Shown in pieces: positions 10,214-20,934 of a stretch of DNA of 64,000 nt. This DNA is from Adiantum capillus-veneris (Eukaryota; Streptophyta; Polypodiopsida; Polypodiales; Pteridaceae): NCBI GenBank assembly GCA_014529385.2, contig CM043969.1, forward strand, positions 72,992,176 to 73,056,175, in the 5' to 3' direction. Position 1 is the stretch's first letter, and each line of letters starts with the position of its first letter. Made by a program: the position numbers and the translations under genes. The notes beneath the pieces are model-generated. The model made no database searches. It worked only from the letters and a program-made list of their open reading frames with translations, and was not told the DNA's origin.

Positions 10214-10643
10214 AACAACCTATAAGTTAGTAAACAACTATAAACCAAGCTTCTAACATCTAGTTGGACAATTAGAATCATGTTCAAGCATGTTTCAAGT
10301 TTCAACATGTCGTTTGTGCGCATTAGTGGTTGTGGACATAAATTTAATTTACCGGGGTTGTAGACACCTCATAATATACTAAGCGCATCACAAATAACAT
10401 TATCTAGGAAGTGCATCTTCAAAGATTGAAGAGCTCAATAGAGTCTAGACCGAAAGATGGAGTAAAAAGACCATGACTATAAGTTCAAGTGTGGCTTATA
10501 AGGCCAGCCAAGGCGCTACAAAAAGATAAGCATTGAGAACTCAAAGAATAGATAAGAGTCGAGGCTCAAGAGTCAAGACTAGCCACTAGGGACTCGAGCT
10601 CAATACATAGATGCCAAAATGGAAACATGTCAAAGGCTAAGGC
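10214..10643 (-). other. 3' flank of the hAT A transposase
   Basis: No ORF. Words such as AAGACTAGCCACTAGG and AAGGCTCAAGGACTAG resemble the corresponding region 3' of the hAT B transposase (29330-29400). Confidence 0.4.
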
Positions 10644-10984
10644 TCAAGGACTAGAAGAGCCACTAGCTTGCCAGTCTGTAGTGGTGGCGTGGAGATCATG
10701 GATGTTAGCCCAATCCTCATCCCCAACAGGCTCGTCCGCATCATCCACTTCGTAAAAAACTTCTGTAGATCCACCCTCCCCAAGTATCTCCGCCTCTCCC
10801 TCCATCTCCCACTGTAGAAAGGGATCTGATACTTTGGATGCCGACTTGCAAAGCATACGCAAGTTTGCACTCACAAATACAAGATCATTTGCTTTCTCCA
10901 CGGCAAGTCGGTTTCTCTTCCTGGATGCAACGTGGCTATAAACTATAACCGGCCTATACAACATAGAGGGAGGTACTATTTCAA
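10644..10984 (-). pseudogene. hAT A transposase, C-terminal dimerisation region
   Basis: The minus frame contains HVASRKRNRLAVEKANDLVFVSAN, then an acidic tail ending near 10644. hAT B has the equivalent HIASKKRNRLGVEKANDLVF at about 29620-29680, preceded by a SCLEQLWST segment. In copy A that preceding segment lies on the far side of the LTR insertion or is lost. The region is the hAT family C-terminal dimerisation domain; the break leaves it disconnected from the catalytic part. Confidence 0.85.
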
Positions 10985-12205
10985 TTACCTGTTAACTTTA
11001 CACAGAGCACTGAGAAGGGAAGAGAACACAGTCGCGTCCAACGACTAGAATGTCACTGCGCACACGAGACCGACACCCTGTAGGCTCCAAAGACTGGCGC
11101 CCCTTTCGGTATTTCTTTAATTTAGAGAGCAGGAATTACAAAAAGAGAGTCCTTGGAAGATAACACCTGCATCCAGCTAGTACGCTCCAGATTCGGCAGA
11201 ATTTCGGCAACATAACGGTACCGAAATTAATCCGAATCAGTTTCCAAGCTCAAGACTCTATCCCACTGGCGTTATCCCTCAATTGGGAGCACAAAACAGT
11301 AAATTCCAGGTCACTGTAAATTCTGGTTCAGTCCTGTTTTTTATCTGATTTGGGCACACGACGGTCCCTACACTGTTCCCTGCACCTTGGGCTTGGTGCC
11401 CCTTGATTCTGGAAGCATCCCGGGCACAAAACAGTCTCAAAACAGAGTAAAAACAGCAAGCAAACAGTGCTCAATTTACTGCGCAATCGAGAGGTTATCA
11501 CCCTCTCGTGGACCTGCTTTGGTGCAGCAGCTAGCTACACCGGTTCTTGTGCAAAGAGGCTCTTGCCTCAGCATGAAAGCATATTTCCCCACACCTGTAC
11601 ATAGGTCAAATGAGAAGCCCACTAGTGGGGCATAACATACTGTACGTAGGGGAGAAAGAGAGCAGTATGTAGCGTGCAGGGCATCACTCCTGTCACCATA
11701 TGTGCATAGAGGGCAAGGTAAGCATTCCATAGCTTCTGTACCTGCTACAATCCACCTGAGGCTGAAAATGGCGTCCCCTTTGTTGATATGCAGCTCGTTT
11801 TTGCCTCCCAGAGTGGCAGAATCGCTCACAGGCTGATACGTCGCCCAGTTTCCGAGTTTGGGCTTTCCCTGCTAAAAATATCTCAACTGGTGGATCAGTT
11901 GACTGGGCAGCAGAGCAATAAATTGTTCCCCTTGTCATTCCAGAGCTAATGACGCGAACACATTTTCCAGTCAAAAATAGCAGTTCCCTAAATTTTAGGA
12001 GATGCTTCCATGGCGTCCCTATCGGTCTCCTGACCATCATTGAAGACTACCATTTGACCAACATCTACAATGTGGGTTAATTTACTGGCCCCTTTCAACT
12101 TATAAAGTTGCAGTGACTTGACGAGTGGCCCAAATTCCAGTTTGGCGCACACGAGCTTCCATACTCATCAGAATTCAGTGCTAACTGGCCCGGGCAGTCC
12201 CTGTC
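10985..12205 (-). repeat. Solo LTR (or LTR fragment) inserted in hAT A
   Basis: On the minus strand it aligns with the chromovirus LTR at 7830-9107 and ends TGTGTAAAGTTAACA. It has the U5-type AAATACCGAAAGGGGCGCC block at about 11095-11120 (inverted). No internal element sequence is attached on either side; instead both sides are hAT transposase coding sequence, which identifies it as an insertion. The outer edge (about 12205) is uncertain and I could not find a target duplication. Confidence 0.75.
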
Positions 12206-13840
12206 TGACCGACCTAGATCCCCGATGTGAGAAACCCATTTGGCTGCGAGTCGTTGAAGCTCTGGCCCATTTGAGCCATAGTCGTGCCACCACAAAACTG
12301 AGGAGACCTTGGTGTGATCATGATTCTCGCATATCCCTGTACATAGCAAGCTGATCCTTGATTTTGCGGTGTTATTCTCGATCAGGGTGAAACATGCTCA
12401 AGATCTCGTTCCTTTGCTTGGTCACCTCCCCATCATGCTCGTGTCCTGCACCTTGAAACTCTGGATCCAGCATAAAAGCCGCACCATAGAAAGGGGAAGC
12501 ATAAGAGTCCCATCTACTTTGACAAGGCTGGCTAATCTCCTTAAACCAGTCTCCATCTGGCTCAAGTGTTTGGAGGGCCTCCACCATGCGATCCATGGCC
12601 TCATAAACCTTGCCATTGCAAGGTTGCATGCAATCAACTACTTGAAGCAAGTGGAGTACATGCTCCACCATTTGGTCTATAGTCTTCAATGACTCCCAAA
12701 ATTGGGGATCCTCTGACTTGTCTGCACATAAGATCCCTGCGACTGAACCTGCGTAGGATGAGGAAGTGTACTCCGTATTGATGAGGGTCTGCCGCACTGC
12801 ACTTTGACATTCGCATAGGCGATGAACCATTAGGTAGTTGTAGGCAAAGGGGGTCTCACAGTACAGAACCTTGCCCACTGACCGCTTCAAGAATGCAGTA
12901 CGAAGGAGATTGTGATTGTTGATGAAGGACACTAGCTTGGACGCATTTGTAATGAGTGACTCAATCCAAGGTAGGCGCTCTTTATCCTTTAAAAGGTTGT
13001 TGAGGCAATGTGCCATACAAAATGACACTTTGATGCGGGGATTCATGCCCTCCAAAATGGCGCCGGCTGCCCTGGTTGATGCCTCCCCATTTGCAGACAA
13101 GCTGCAACACCACCTCTGGGCCAATGATCTCTATGGAAGACGCCCACTCTCTTGCAAGCACATCGGCGGAGTTCCCTGTTTCTGTGGCATCATGTGAGTG
13201 GGCAAAGTACATCTTTCCCTTGCAATAAACCACAAGTCCATGAATGGATCTCCTCCTCGTGTCGCTCCATCGATCTGCAATGAGTGTCATTCCATACTTG
13301 GCCCATTGTCGCTTCATGTTTACAGCTGCCATCTCCACTATGGCCTTCTCTCTATCAAGAAGAGTAGTACGGAGGGCCTTTGAAGTGGGTGGCACGTAGC
13401 GTGGGCGTAATCCCCAATTCTTGTGCACATTGCCTTGAAGTAGTCCGACCTATACAATGTACATGTCACAAAGGTCAAAAGTCATGTGAGTGTTGAATGG
13501 AAAACGGACATATTAGTTATGGTCATAATAATGATAATATTTATGAGCATTGAGAACTTGGAACTTACCGAGCCTTTATGAAAGGGATATGGTCGTGATA
13601 AAAAAAGCGGGCAAAGGAGGCATCCACATCCTCCTCCTTTTTTGGATCCCATGACGCATCTAGAGTTCGTTGACAATGGGTAGGAAGAGAGGGTGAAATC
13701 GTTTAAAATGATGTTTGAGCCGCTGCACTACGACCGCCAACGGAAGCTTGCGAATGAGTGGCAGAAGAAGGAAAAACCAAGTGATTGGGGTCAATGGCTT
13801 GTCGCTTGGGTCGATCATTTGCTTTGGCTCTCATAATGGC
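12206..13840 (-). pseudogene. hAT A transposase, N-terminal and catalytic parts
   Basis: From 5' to 3' on the minus strand: a start near 13835 (MRAKANDRPKRQAIDP), an in-frame stop soon after, the segment ASFARFFYHDHIPFHKG at about 13570-13610, a DUF659-like region (LIADRWSDTRRRSIHG, about 13255), a frameshift near 13080, then a 250-residue open frame (12372-13124) with CMAHCLNNLLKD, RWDSYASPFYGAAFMLDPEF and, after a break, SSVLWWHDYG (about 12290). The order matches plant DUF659-type hAT transposases. No BED finger is left, as the 5' end is cut at 13851. Paralogue of the copy at 29480-31120. Confidence 0.88.
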
Positions 13841-13850
13841 ATCCTTGATG

Positions 13851-15048
13851 TGTCACGTGACACATCAACAGTCAAGTCAGTGTAGAATAGGAAGTGATCT
13901 GGTACTTTTGTGAGTCTGTTCTCGCAGACCGTGCATGTCCAGACACTTAAACTAGATGCATATCCTCTGGTTGCACACATCATGATCATCAGATTACCAT
14001 CGGAACCCATCAAGAGCATTTTTACAGTGCATAGACCTATTTCCCTATTTTTGACATTTTTCACTTATTATTTTTAAGTGACTTTTATTGGAAACTAGGT
14101 AGGGCAATTTTGCTAAGTTTGTATATATAGAAACCTAACGCTAGCACTTTCTGGCAAAAGAGGCAGCAAGAACCAGTATGTTCACAGGCAACTTCTCAAC
14201 AGGACCCCAAGATCCCTAGCGTTTTTACTCCACTGCAGATGGGCTAGCATTTTTTTGGACAAGAACTCAGATCAGCCAGCGTTTTTGCTTTTGCATCAGC
14301 CTGGCGTTAGAACCACATCAGATTAGCCTAGCGTTTTGCATTGCAAGACAACCGGCAGCAGCAGAAGACAAGAACCAGCCCTAGCGTTTTGTGATCAGCT
14401 TGGACCTCAGCATTTTTGCAGTTCCGGCGCGTAAAAGCAACAAGAAGACCAGTGTTTTCAGTTTTCAGCAATTAGCACCCGCAGTAGAAGTCCCAAACCC
14501 CGCAAATCTCACCTTCCCGCAGCAGATGTTCGCTGCACGGTCAGATCCTGCGAAGTTTGCAGATTCAGCCCGGAAAAGTTGAAAACACAGATTTCAGCAT
14601 CTATGTTTTCAGCGTGTTGTCGTCGTATCGTCGTCATCGCCGTCGTCACCGACATAGAGTCAGAATTCAGCAGATAAAAATTTCCAGATTTCAGCCCTTA
14701 TCATTTTCAGATTTCAGCCCGTCTCGTCGTCGTCCTCATTGTCGTCGACATCGTCGGCAAGCCCAAGCATCGTAGAGATTTGTGCAATCAAAAGTAGACC
14801 GCTCTCGCCATAGAGAGTGGGGCCTTCGGAGGAGGGTTTGACAACATTCTAGTGTCGTATTCTTCTCTCTCTCTCTCTGAGTCTCAGCACCTTCATTCAC
14901 AGCGTTCATCCACTTTGTTTGTGATCACTTGCACTCTCTCACTAAAGGAACGGAAGACTCTCCCTTCTGTAAGTAAAAGGAACCTTGAGCACAGTTCGGA
15001 GCACTCATCTTGAGCAAAGTTCAACATTCACTTTCGCTGCACCTTACA
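13851..15048 (+). repeat. 5' LTR of the coding-poor element, right copy
   Basis: Begins TGTCACGTGACACATC, ends CTGCACCTTACA, about 1198 bp. The first 12 bases form a perfect palindrome with a CACGTG (G-box-type) core. 14210-14420 repeats variants of CTAGCGTTTTTGC and GATCAGCC several times. 14600-14760 is CGTCGT-rich. A TCTCTCTCTCTG run lies at about 14865. Confidence 0.85.
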
Positions 15049-15049
15049 T

Positions 15050-15061
15050 TGGTATCAGAGC
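15050..15061 (+). other. Primer binding site, initiator tRNA-Met
   Basis: TGGTATCAGAGC starts two bases after the LTR end CTTACA and matches the plant tRNA-iMet site exactly, as in the left copy. Confidence 0.9.
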
Positions 15062-15567
15062 TTTGACAGTGTTCTGTATCACTCAAGGAAAGAACCACAA
15101 GAACCACATAATTTTCTTTGCTTGTTGCGGTCACACATAACCCAAGTTCTCTTGGGCGTGTCGATTCTTAATCGTGTTTTTGAGGAGTGACAGGAAACCC
15201 AAGAAAGAAGGGCTTGTCCAGCCTCCCCTTGTGCCTCTTTTCACTCATTGAGAGCGGACCGTGCACTTAGCGGCCGGCCAATCGACGTGAGGTGGGAAAA
15301 AGCAACCTTGGTGTGAGCGCAAGGCCGCCAAGGGGTGTGCCCGTGAAAAAGAGAAGAACTTGGGTGAAGAGAAGATCCTTCTCTAACACAGATTGCAAGC
15401 GAAAGAAGAACCGCAAGAACCTCAAGAATCTCAAGAACCCCAAGACCCTCAAGAACCTCAAGAACTCAAGAACGTGAAGAACCCAAGAACTAAGACCCGC
15501 AAGAACCCAAGTTCCTCGTGAACTTAAGAACCCAAGACTTCAGTGGATCGTCATCACCCGAAGCGGA
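15062..15567 (+). other. Leader with CAAGAAC repeat array
   Basis: Non-coding. 15409-15545 is a tight array of variants of CTCAAGAAC and CCCAAGAAC. The corresponding array is at 736-870 in the left copy. Purine-rich repeats in the packaging-leader position of an LTR element could be structural, which is inference. Confidence 0.65.
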
Positions 15568-15803
15568 ATGGATACTTTGCATGGAGGTGGTGAGCATGGG
15601 AACGGCGAAGAAGAGTTTTCCTCACCAGGAGTTTTTTCCGACCCTCCCCCTTCCCCACCTACGCCAAGGATTGCATCAACTGCTATGGAGGCTTTGGAGC
15701 AGATGTTTATGGACAGGAAGTTAGAACGCGAAGCAATGAAGTTAGAACGCGAAGAAAGGAAAGCAGAAATAGAGCGTGAACACGAAGAAAGAATGGTAGC
15801 CAT
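15568..15803 (+). pseudogene. Gag-like coiled-coil ORF, first part
   Basis: The start MDTLHGGGEHGNGEEEF matches the second Met of the left copy. A Pro/Ser-rich stretch and the charged coiled coil (MFMDRKLEREA) follow. The frame runs into the copia LTR at 15804; the bases GCCAT (15799-15803) are the target duplication. It has a single LEREE run where the left copy has a longer heptad region. Confidence 0.75.
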
Positions 15804-16030
15804 TGTTGGAATTAGGGTTGCAGAGAGACACACACAACTTGGAGAAGACGAAGGAAGCTCAAGGCACACAATAGAGAGTGTATTACTTAGTGTGCAATGG
15901 AAAGATAGATAGCCCTAGAGTGATGGGCGTATATACAATGCACGGGGGAAAAAACCTCCTAAAGAGGGAAAAAATGCCCCGGCGGTCCTAGTGTGTTCAC
16001 ACACATCACTACCACATGTATATGGTAACA
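15804..16030 (-). repeat. Copia 3' LTR
   Basis: Plus-strand ends are TGTTGGAATTAGGG and ATGGTAACA. It is the downstream LTR because the element reads on the minus strand. Confidence 0.95.
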
Positions 16031-16042
16031 AATCCCCCCTGG
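16031..16042 (-). other. Copia polypurine tract
   Basis: On the minus strand CCAGGGGGGATT abuts the 3' LTR, the expected place for the plus-strand DNA primer. Confidence 0.8.
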
Positions 16043-16105
16043 AGTGATGCGGTGAACGAGAGCTGGCACATGAGTAAAGGGAAGTGCCATGCCCTAAGGA
16101 CATGA

Positions 16106-18163
16106 TCAGTCCACAAAGGGGAGTAAGCCCAAAGTTTTGCGGAAAGCTTCAAGCTTCTCACGAGACAATGCCTTTGTGAAAAGATTTGCAAGGTTGTCCT
16201 GTGTTGGCACATAAGCCAAGCTGATCTCTCCTACGGAGAGCCTCTCCCTGACATAGTGGTAATGCACCTCAATGTGCTTTGTGCAAGCATGAAAAACTGG
16301 GTTCCTCGCAACTGCCAATGCGCTCTGACTGTCAGTGTAGATAGTGTTGGCAGTGTCTTGTCCAACACCCAAATCAGCCATAAGGCGTCTGAGCCATACA
16401 CACTCAACCGTAGCTGTGAAGACTGCCTTGTACTCAGCCTCACAACTCGAAGTGGCCACAGTAGGTTGCTTCTTGCTCAACCATGATATACATGAACTGC
16501 CAAGCATGAAACAAAAACCACTTGTGGACACTCGCGTGTCAAAACAACCAGCCCAATCTGAGTCCGAAAAAGCATGTAAGTCTGGCGGCAATATGTAAAG
16601 TGCCACTAAGGTAGCGGAAAATCCTCTTGATAGCCTGCCAATGCCTAGACCCTGGGCTATGCATAAATCTACTGACTGTGAGACTGCAAACTGAATATCC
16701 GGCCTCGTGTTGCATATACAAATGAGGCAGCCAACAGCAGTTTGGTAAAGAGTGATATCAGCAGGATCACCAGCATCATGTAGACTCAACTTCAAACCTG
16801 TTTCCATGGGAGTGGCAATAGGTTTGCAATCCTCAAGTCCAAACTTACATAGCAATGTCTCTATGTAACTTTTCTGACACAAGGAAATACCACCATCACA
16901 CTGCTTAAACTGTATACCCAAGTAATGATGCAACATCCCCAAATCTTTTATCTTGAAAGTAGCATTCAAATCAGCCTTAAATTCAGCAATATGTCTCTCA
17001 TTTGGTCCAGTGATCAGCAAATCATTGACATAAAGAACCACAATGAGAAGTATATCACCCTCACGCTTTACATACAATGTGCTTTCTGTTGGACTGTTAC
17101 GAAAGCCTCGTTTAACCAAATGAGTGTCAGCTTTCTCATACCAAGCACGAGGAGATTGCTTCAACCCATACAAAGCCTTCTTGCATTTGCACACTTTGTC
17201 CTCTTGTCCTTTTATGACAAAACCGCGAGGCTGCGTTACATAAACTTCCTCAAATATGTCACCATTCAAGAAAGCAGTAACAATGTCTGATTGATGTACA
17301 TCCCAACCAAAATGAGCTGCCAATGCACATAGAAAACGCACAGTAGTCATACGACAAGTGGGAGCAAAAGTCTCTTCATAATCAATGCCTTTTTGCTGTG
17401 CATAACCCTTTGCAACAAGTCGAGCCTTATGGCGATCGATCTCACCATCCGGCTTGCGTTTCAACTTGTAAACCCACTTCGTACCAATGGCCTTTTTGCC
17501 AGGAGGCAAATCACATAAAGTCCAAGTGTCATTTTCTATAAGTGCATCATATTCTGATTGCATGGCAGCCATCCAATTTTCTGAATTCTGTGCTTTATCA
17601 AAAGACAGAGGCTCCTCAACATCATGTAAGCTAGACACAGCCAAAGCATAACAATCTGATGCATAAGATGCATGGCGAGAGCCTGAACGAGTACGACTAG
17701 ACAAAGGTGCATCCAATTTACTGTCATGCAAAGTGTGCACCAGCCATTTTGGCATACCTCTAGCCTGCTCATTTTCAGCTCTTTCCTCATCAAGTACATC
17801 ATGTACATTTGCATCAGTAATAGGCTGATCTAAAACATTTTCAGAAACCCCCATAGGCTGTACATTTGCGTCATTGGAACTTACATTCGTATTTCCACCA
17901 CTGAAAAGAGGCAACAAAGTGTCATAAATGTCCTGTGAGCTTACATTACTGTCTCTAGTACATGACAGTAAGGGCTGAACAGAATCTTCCACAAACACTA
18001 CATCCCGTGAAACCAGAATACGTTTTGTTTGCGGATGATACAACCTGTAACCTTTGCTTTCAGCACTATAACCAACAAAAATACATTTGACAGCCTTATC
18101 ATCCAATTTTCTACGCTGCACTTGTGGCACCAAAGCATATGCCAAACAGCCAAAAACACGCAT
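16106..18163 (-). pseudogene. Copia integrase C-terminus, RT and RNase H
   Basis: About 685 residues open. The first 60 are the integrase tail (MRVFGCLAYALVP, KCIFVGYS). RT runs from NWMAAMQSEYDAL through KWVYKLKRKPDGEIDRHKAR, QSDIVTAFLNGDI, QPRGF and LKQSPRAWYEK. The RT box reads YVNDLL where copia elements have YVDD: a GAT codon has become AAT, removing a catalytic Asp. Between about 16600 and 16690 the expected peptide is in another frame while the ends are in this one, so two compensating indels are present. RNase H follows (DSDWAGC, SCEAEYKA, DSQSALAVARNP). Confidence 0.93.
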
Positions 18164-18780
18164 GTGCTCAATAGAAGGCTTTCTATCATGCCATGCTTCA
18201 TATGGAGTAATAGACTATAAAGCTTTCGTAGGACACCTGTTAAGTACATAAGTGGCACACATGATGGTCTCAAGCCAAAAAGAATGCGGCAAAGCTTGAC
18301 TTTTGACCATACATCGTGCCATTTCCGTAAGTGACCTGTTTTTCCTCTCAGCAACACCATTTTGCTGAGGTGTATAAGGCACTGTACATTGGTGTTTTAT
18401 CCCACGACTTGCCAGAAATGCATTAAATTCATGAGACATATTCTCTCCTCCTCGATCGGAACAGAGGGTGCCCATAGTACATTTCTAGACATTTTCAGCC
18501 ATAGCCAGAAATTGTTTGAACCACATAAAAACTTCGAACTTCGCTTTAAGCGGAAATACCTATGCATGCTTGGAGTAATCATCAATGAAAGTCACGAAGT
18601 ACAGGTAATTGCCCAAGGACGGAGTTTGTATGGGCCCACAAACATCACTATGCACAAGCTGCAACCTGCATGTGGCCCGAACTGAACCATCCTTTGGAAA
18701 CTTAGAACGCTGCATCTTACCCAAAATACAGCCTTCACAAATATGTTTGACAAGTGCTTCAAGAGGCGGCAAAGAAGCAA
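18164..18780 (-). pseudogene. Copia integrase core
   Basis: Residues CEGCILGKM complete the zinc domain. QLVHSDVCGPI and FVTFIDDYSK carry the two core Asp, and QQNGVAERKNRSLTEMAR carries the Glu. Two in-frame TAG codons interrupt it (18486-18488 and 18215-18217). A frameshift near 18780 separates it from the upstream part that holds the zinc-domain His pair. Confidence 0.9.
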
Positions 18781-19383
18781 CCAATCAGATTTCTGCAAAC
18801 GCAGCAAACTGGCAAAATTCAGATGACCAAAACGTGCATGCCAAAGTTTTGCATCTGAAATAGCCCTTGAATCTGCAACAGCATTTGCAAAATTTTGTCC
18901 ACACTTATCATACAAAGTGAGCTTATATAGCCCATGGCATAAAAGGCCAGATGCAACAATTTCTTCACCAAAACTGAGATCATGAACTGTACATCTGTCA
19001 TCCACAAATTTGATTACAAGTCCAAGTCTAGCAAGTGCGGATACAGACAAGAGATTCTTCTTGTTCCTAGGTACATAAAGTGTATCAACAAGTGTGAAGG
19101 AACTGCCATTTGCAGCAGTAAGCACAATCTTTCCAACTCCCTGAACTGGATAAGAGGCATTGTTGGCACAAGTGACCGATTTCCCATGAGGGACAGACTC
19201 GAGAGAGGTAAACAATTCACAATGTGAGGTAATGTGCTTTGTAGCACCACTGTCAAAATACCACACATGTGAATCTGCAGCAACTGACAAGCATGCACCA
19301 TGGACAGCAGGATTGTAAGTGCACTCTGCGCTAAAAGCCCATTCTGCATCAATATCAGTATCACAGTCTCCTTTCACAGAAGA
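18781..19383 (-). pseudogene. Copia protease and integrase zinc region
   Basis: WYFDSGATKHITS is the retropepsin active site with a normal D-S-G. LYVPRNKKNLLSVSAL is the conserved block after it. LWHARFGHLNFASLL gives the His pair of the integrase zinc domain just before the frameshift near 18780. The frame is open for about 260 residues. It is separated from Gag by an in-frame TAG (19384-19386). Confidence 0.92.
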
Positions 19384-20340
19384 CTAAAAAATGGCTGCAT
19401 TTGTAGTGGAACCAGCATTTGCAGTGGAACCACCCTCTTTCTTCTTAGCCTCTTTGGCCTTCAACTTAGGACACGACTTGATCAGATCATTAGCTTTACA
19501 ATAATGGCAACACATCTTCTTTTTGCCCTTATCACCAGAATTCCCAGACAAAGTGCTGCCAGCAGAAGCATTAGGAACATAATTTTTGCCACTCGCAGCA
19601 GAACCATAAGAAGTGGCTGCATTACTGTTACCACCCTTTCTTTGAGAAGCAATAAAAGCCTGTTCAATTGCACGTAGCCTAGTCTTGTTTTTTCTAGAAA
19701 GTGACTCTTGTAACAGCAATGTGCATTATGCATCAAACTTGACAACTTCAGGATTTCCTTGGGTCATCAGTCTCCAAGTACTAGCAAAAGTCTGGTAAGA
19801 ATCTAGTAAGGCATCAAGAACAGTCTACACAAGGAAACTGTCTGAAATGACTTCACCTGCAGAAATAAGCTGCTCATTTGATATTCTTGACACTAGCAAG
19901 GAAATTGTCTATATCATCTTCCTCCATGCATAATCTTCGACTCCAACTCTTTACGCCGCAAAGCAATTCTAGCCTCATTGCGACTTGCATAAAGACTAGC
20001 CAAAATATCCCGAAGCCTGTTTTGCAGATTTTGCTGAACGGATGTGAGGAACAATGGTGCGCTTCACAGACAACGCAATCAATGCATGAGCCTGCGCATC
20101 CTTTACATCCCAACGAGCTTGTTCTGCCGTAGGCAAAACAACTCTAACAGTTGGAATCCTTGCAGCAAGACCTGCAACATCCTCAACATTGCCTACATCT
20201 TCAAAACGAGGACGTACATCAATGCCCTACACAATGTTCCAGATGCCTTTTGACACAAGAACATGTTGCATCATATAAGCCCACATAGGGTACTCAACAG
20301 CAAACATCTTGAACACATCCGTGTTGTTGTTGTCAGCCAT
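19384..20340 (-). pseudogene. Copia Gag
   Basis: The start is near 20340 (MADNNNTDVFKMF ... VEYPMWAYMM), the typical copia Gag opening. The middle is broken into several frames between about 19720 and 20110. The C-terminal piece (19384-19719) has a Ser/Gly/Asn-rich linker and a damaged zinc knuckle (CHYCKANDLIKSC) in which the His is Leu and the last spacing is one short. Confidence 0.85.
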
Positions 20341-20688
20341 GTTAAATGCTGCACCTGATGTAAAAACTGCCGGAAAATAGGAGAAACGGAGCGGAAACAA
20401 CACGTGCTATATAGCACAAACCGTAGAAGACTATAAGGCACCTGTTATGCAAAAAACGGCATTGAAAGAACTTCTGCACAAAATGACGAAATAGCTTGTG
20501 CAGTACTGCCTGTAGTGGAAACGGAGGCCGAAATGAGCCCAAATCAAAAATCTGAGCAGACCAAGCTCTACGACCTTCCTCCAAATATTTGTTGACCTGC
20601 GAACGCTCGCCAAAGCTCACAGAAATCAGAGAAAGTGAGTAGGCGTGTACTGGAGCAGCTGGCGACTAAGCCCGAGAGGACGCAACTT

Positions 20689-20700
20689 GCTTTGATACCA
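20689..20700 (-). other. Copia primer binding site
   Basis: The minus strand reads TGGTATCAAAGC two bases inside the 5' LTR; one mismatch to the tRNA-iMet site. Confidence 0.88.
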
Positions 20701-20702
20701 AT

Positions 20703-20929
20703 TGTTGGAATTAGGGTTGTAGAGAGACACACACAGCTTGGAAAAGACGAGGGAAGCTCAAGGCACACAATAGAGAGTGTATTACTTAGTGTGCAATGGA
20801 AAGATAGATAGCCCTAGAGTGATGGACGTATATACAATGCACGGGGGAAAAAACCTCCTAAAGAGGGAAAAAATGCCCCGGCGGTCCTAGTGTGTCCACA
20901 CACATCACTACCACATGTATATGGTAACA
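20703..20929 (-). repeat. Copia 5' LTR
   Basis: Pairs with 15804-16030. Followed on the plus strand by the second GCCAT. Confidence 0.95.
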
Positions 20930-20934
20930 GCCAT

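Larger units (their letters stand above)
10095..13850 (-). mobile_element. hAT transposon A, 5' end cut off, split by an LTR
   Basis: The left terminal region starts CAGTTACTTGGAACGGG at 10095, close to the CAGAGTTACCCGGAACG terminus of hAT B, and is followed by several GGAACG words. The transposase lies on the minus strand and is interrupted at about 10985-12205 by LTR sequence. The right (5') end is lost at 13851, where an LTR element begins. Possible 8-bp flank on the left is GGCGCCCC; its partner is not visible. Confidence 0.75.
15804..20929 (-). mobile_element. Ty1/copia retrotransposon, complete but decayed
   Basis: Two 227-bp LTRs (15804-16030 and 20703-20929) differ at six sites by my reading, all transitions. 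Both are flanked by GCCAT (15799-15803 and 20930-20934), a clean 5-bp target duplication. A tRNA-iMet-type primer site, purine tract and Gag-protease-integrase-RT-RNase H order define copia. Total 5126 bp. LTR divergence near 2.6 percent makes it a comparatively recent insertion here. Stops, frameshifts and a lost RT aspartate show it is inactive. Confidence 0.95.
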
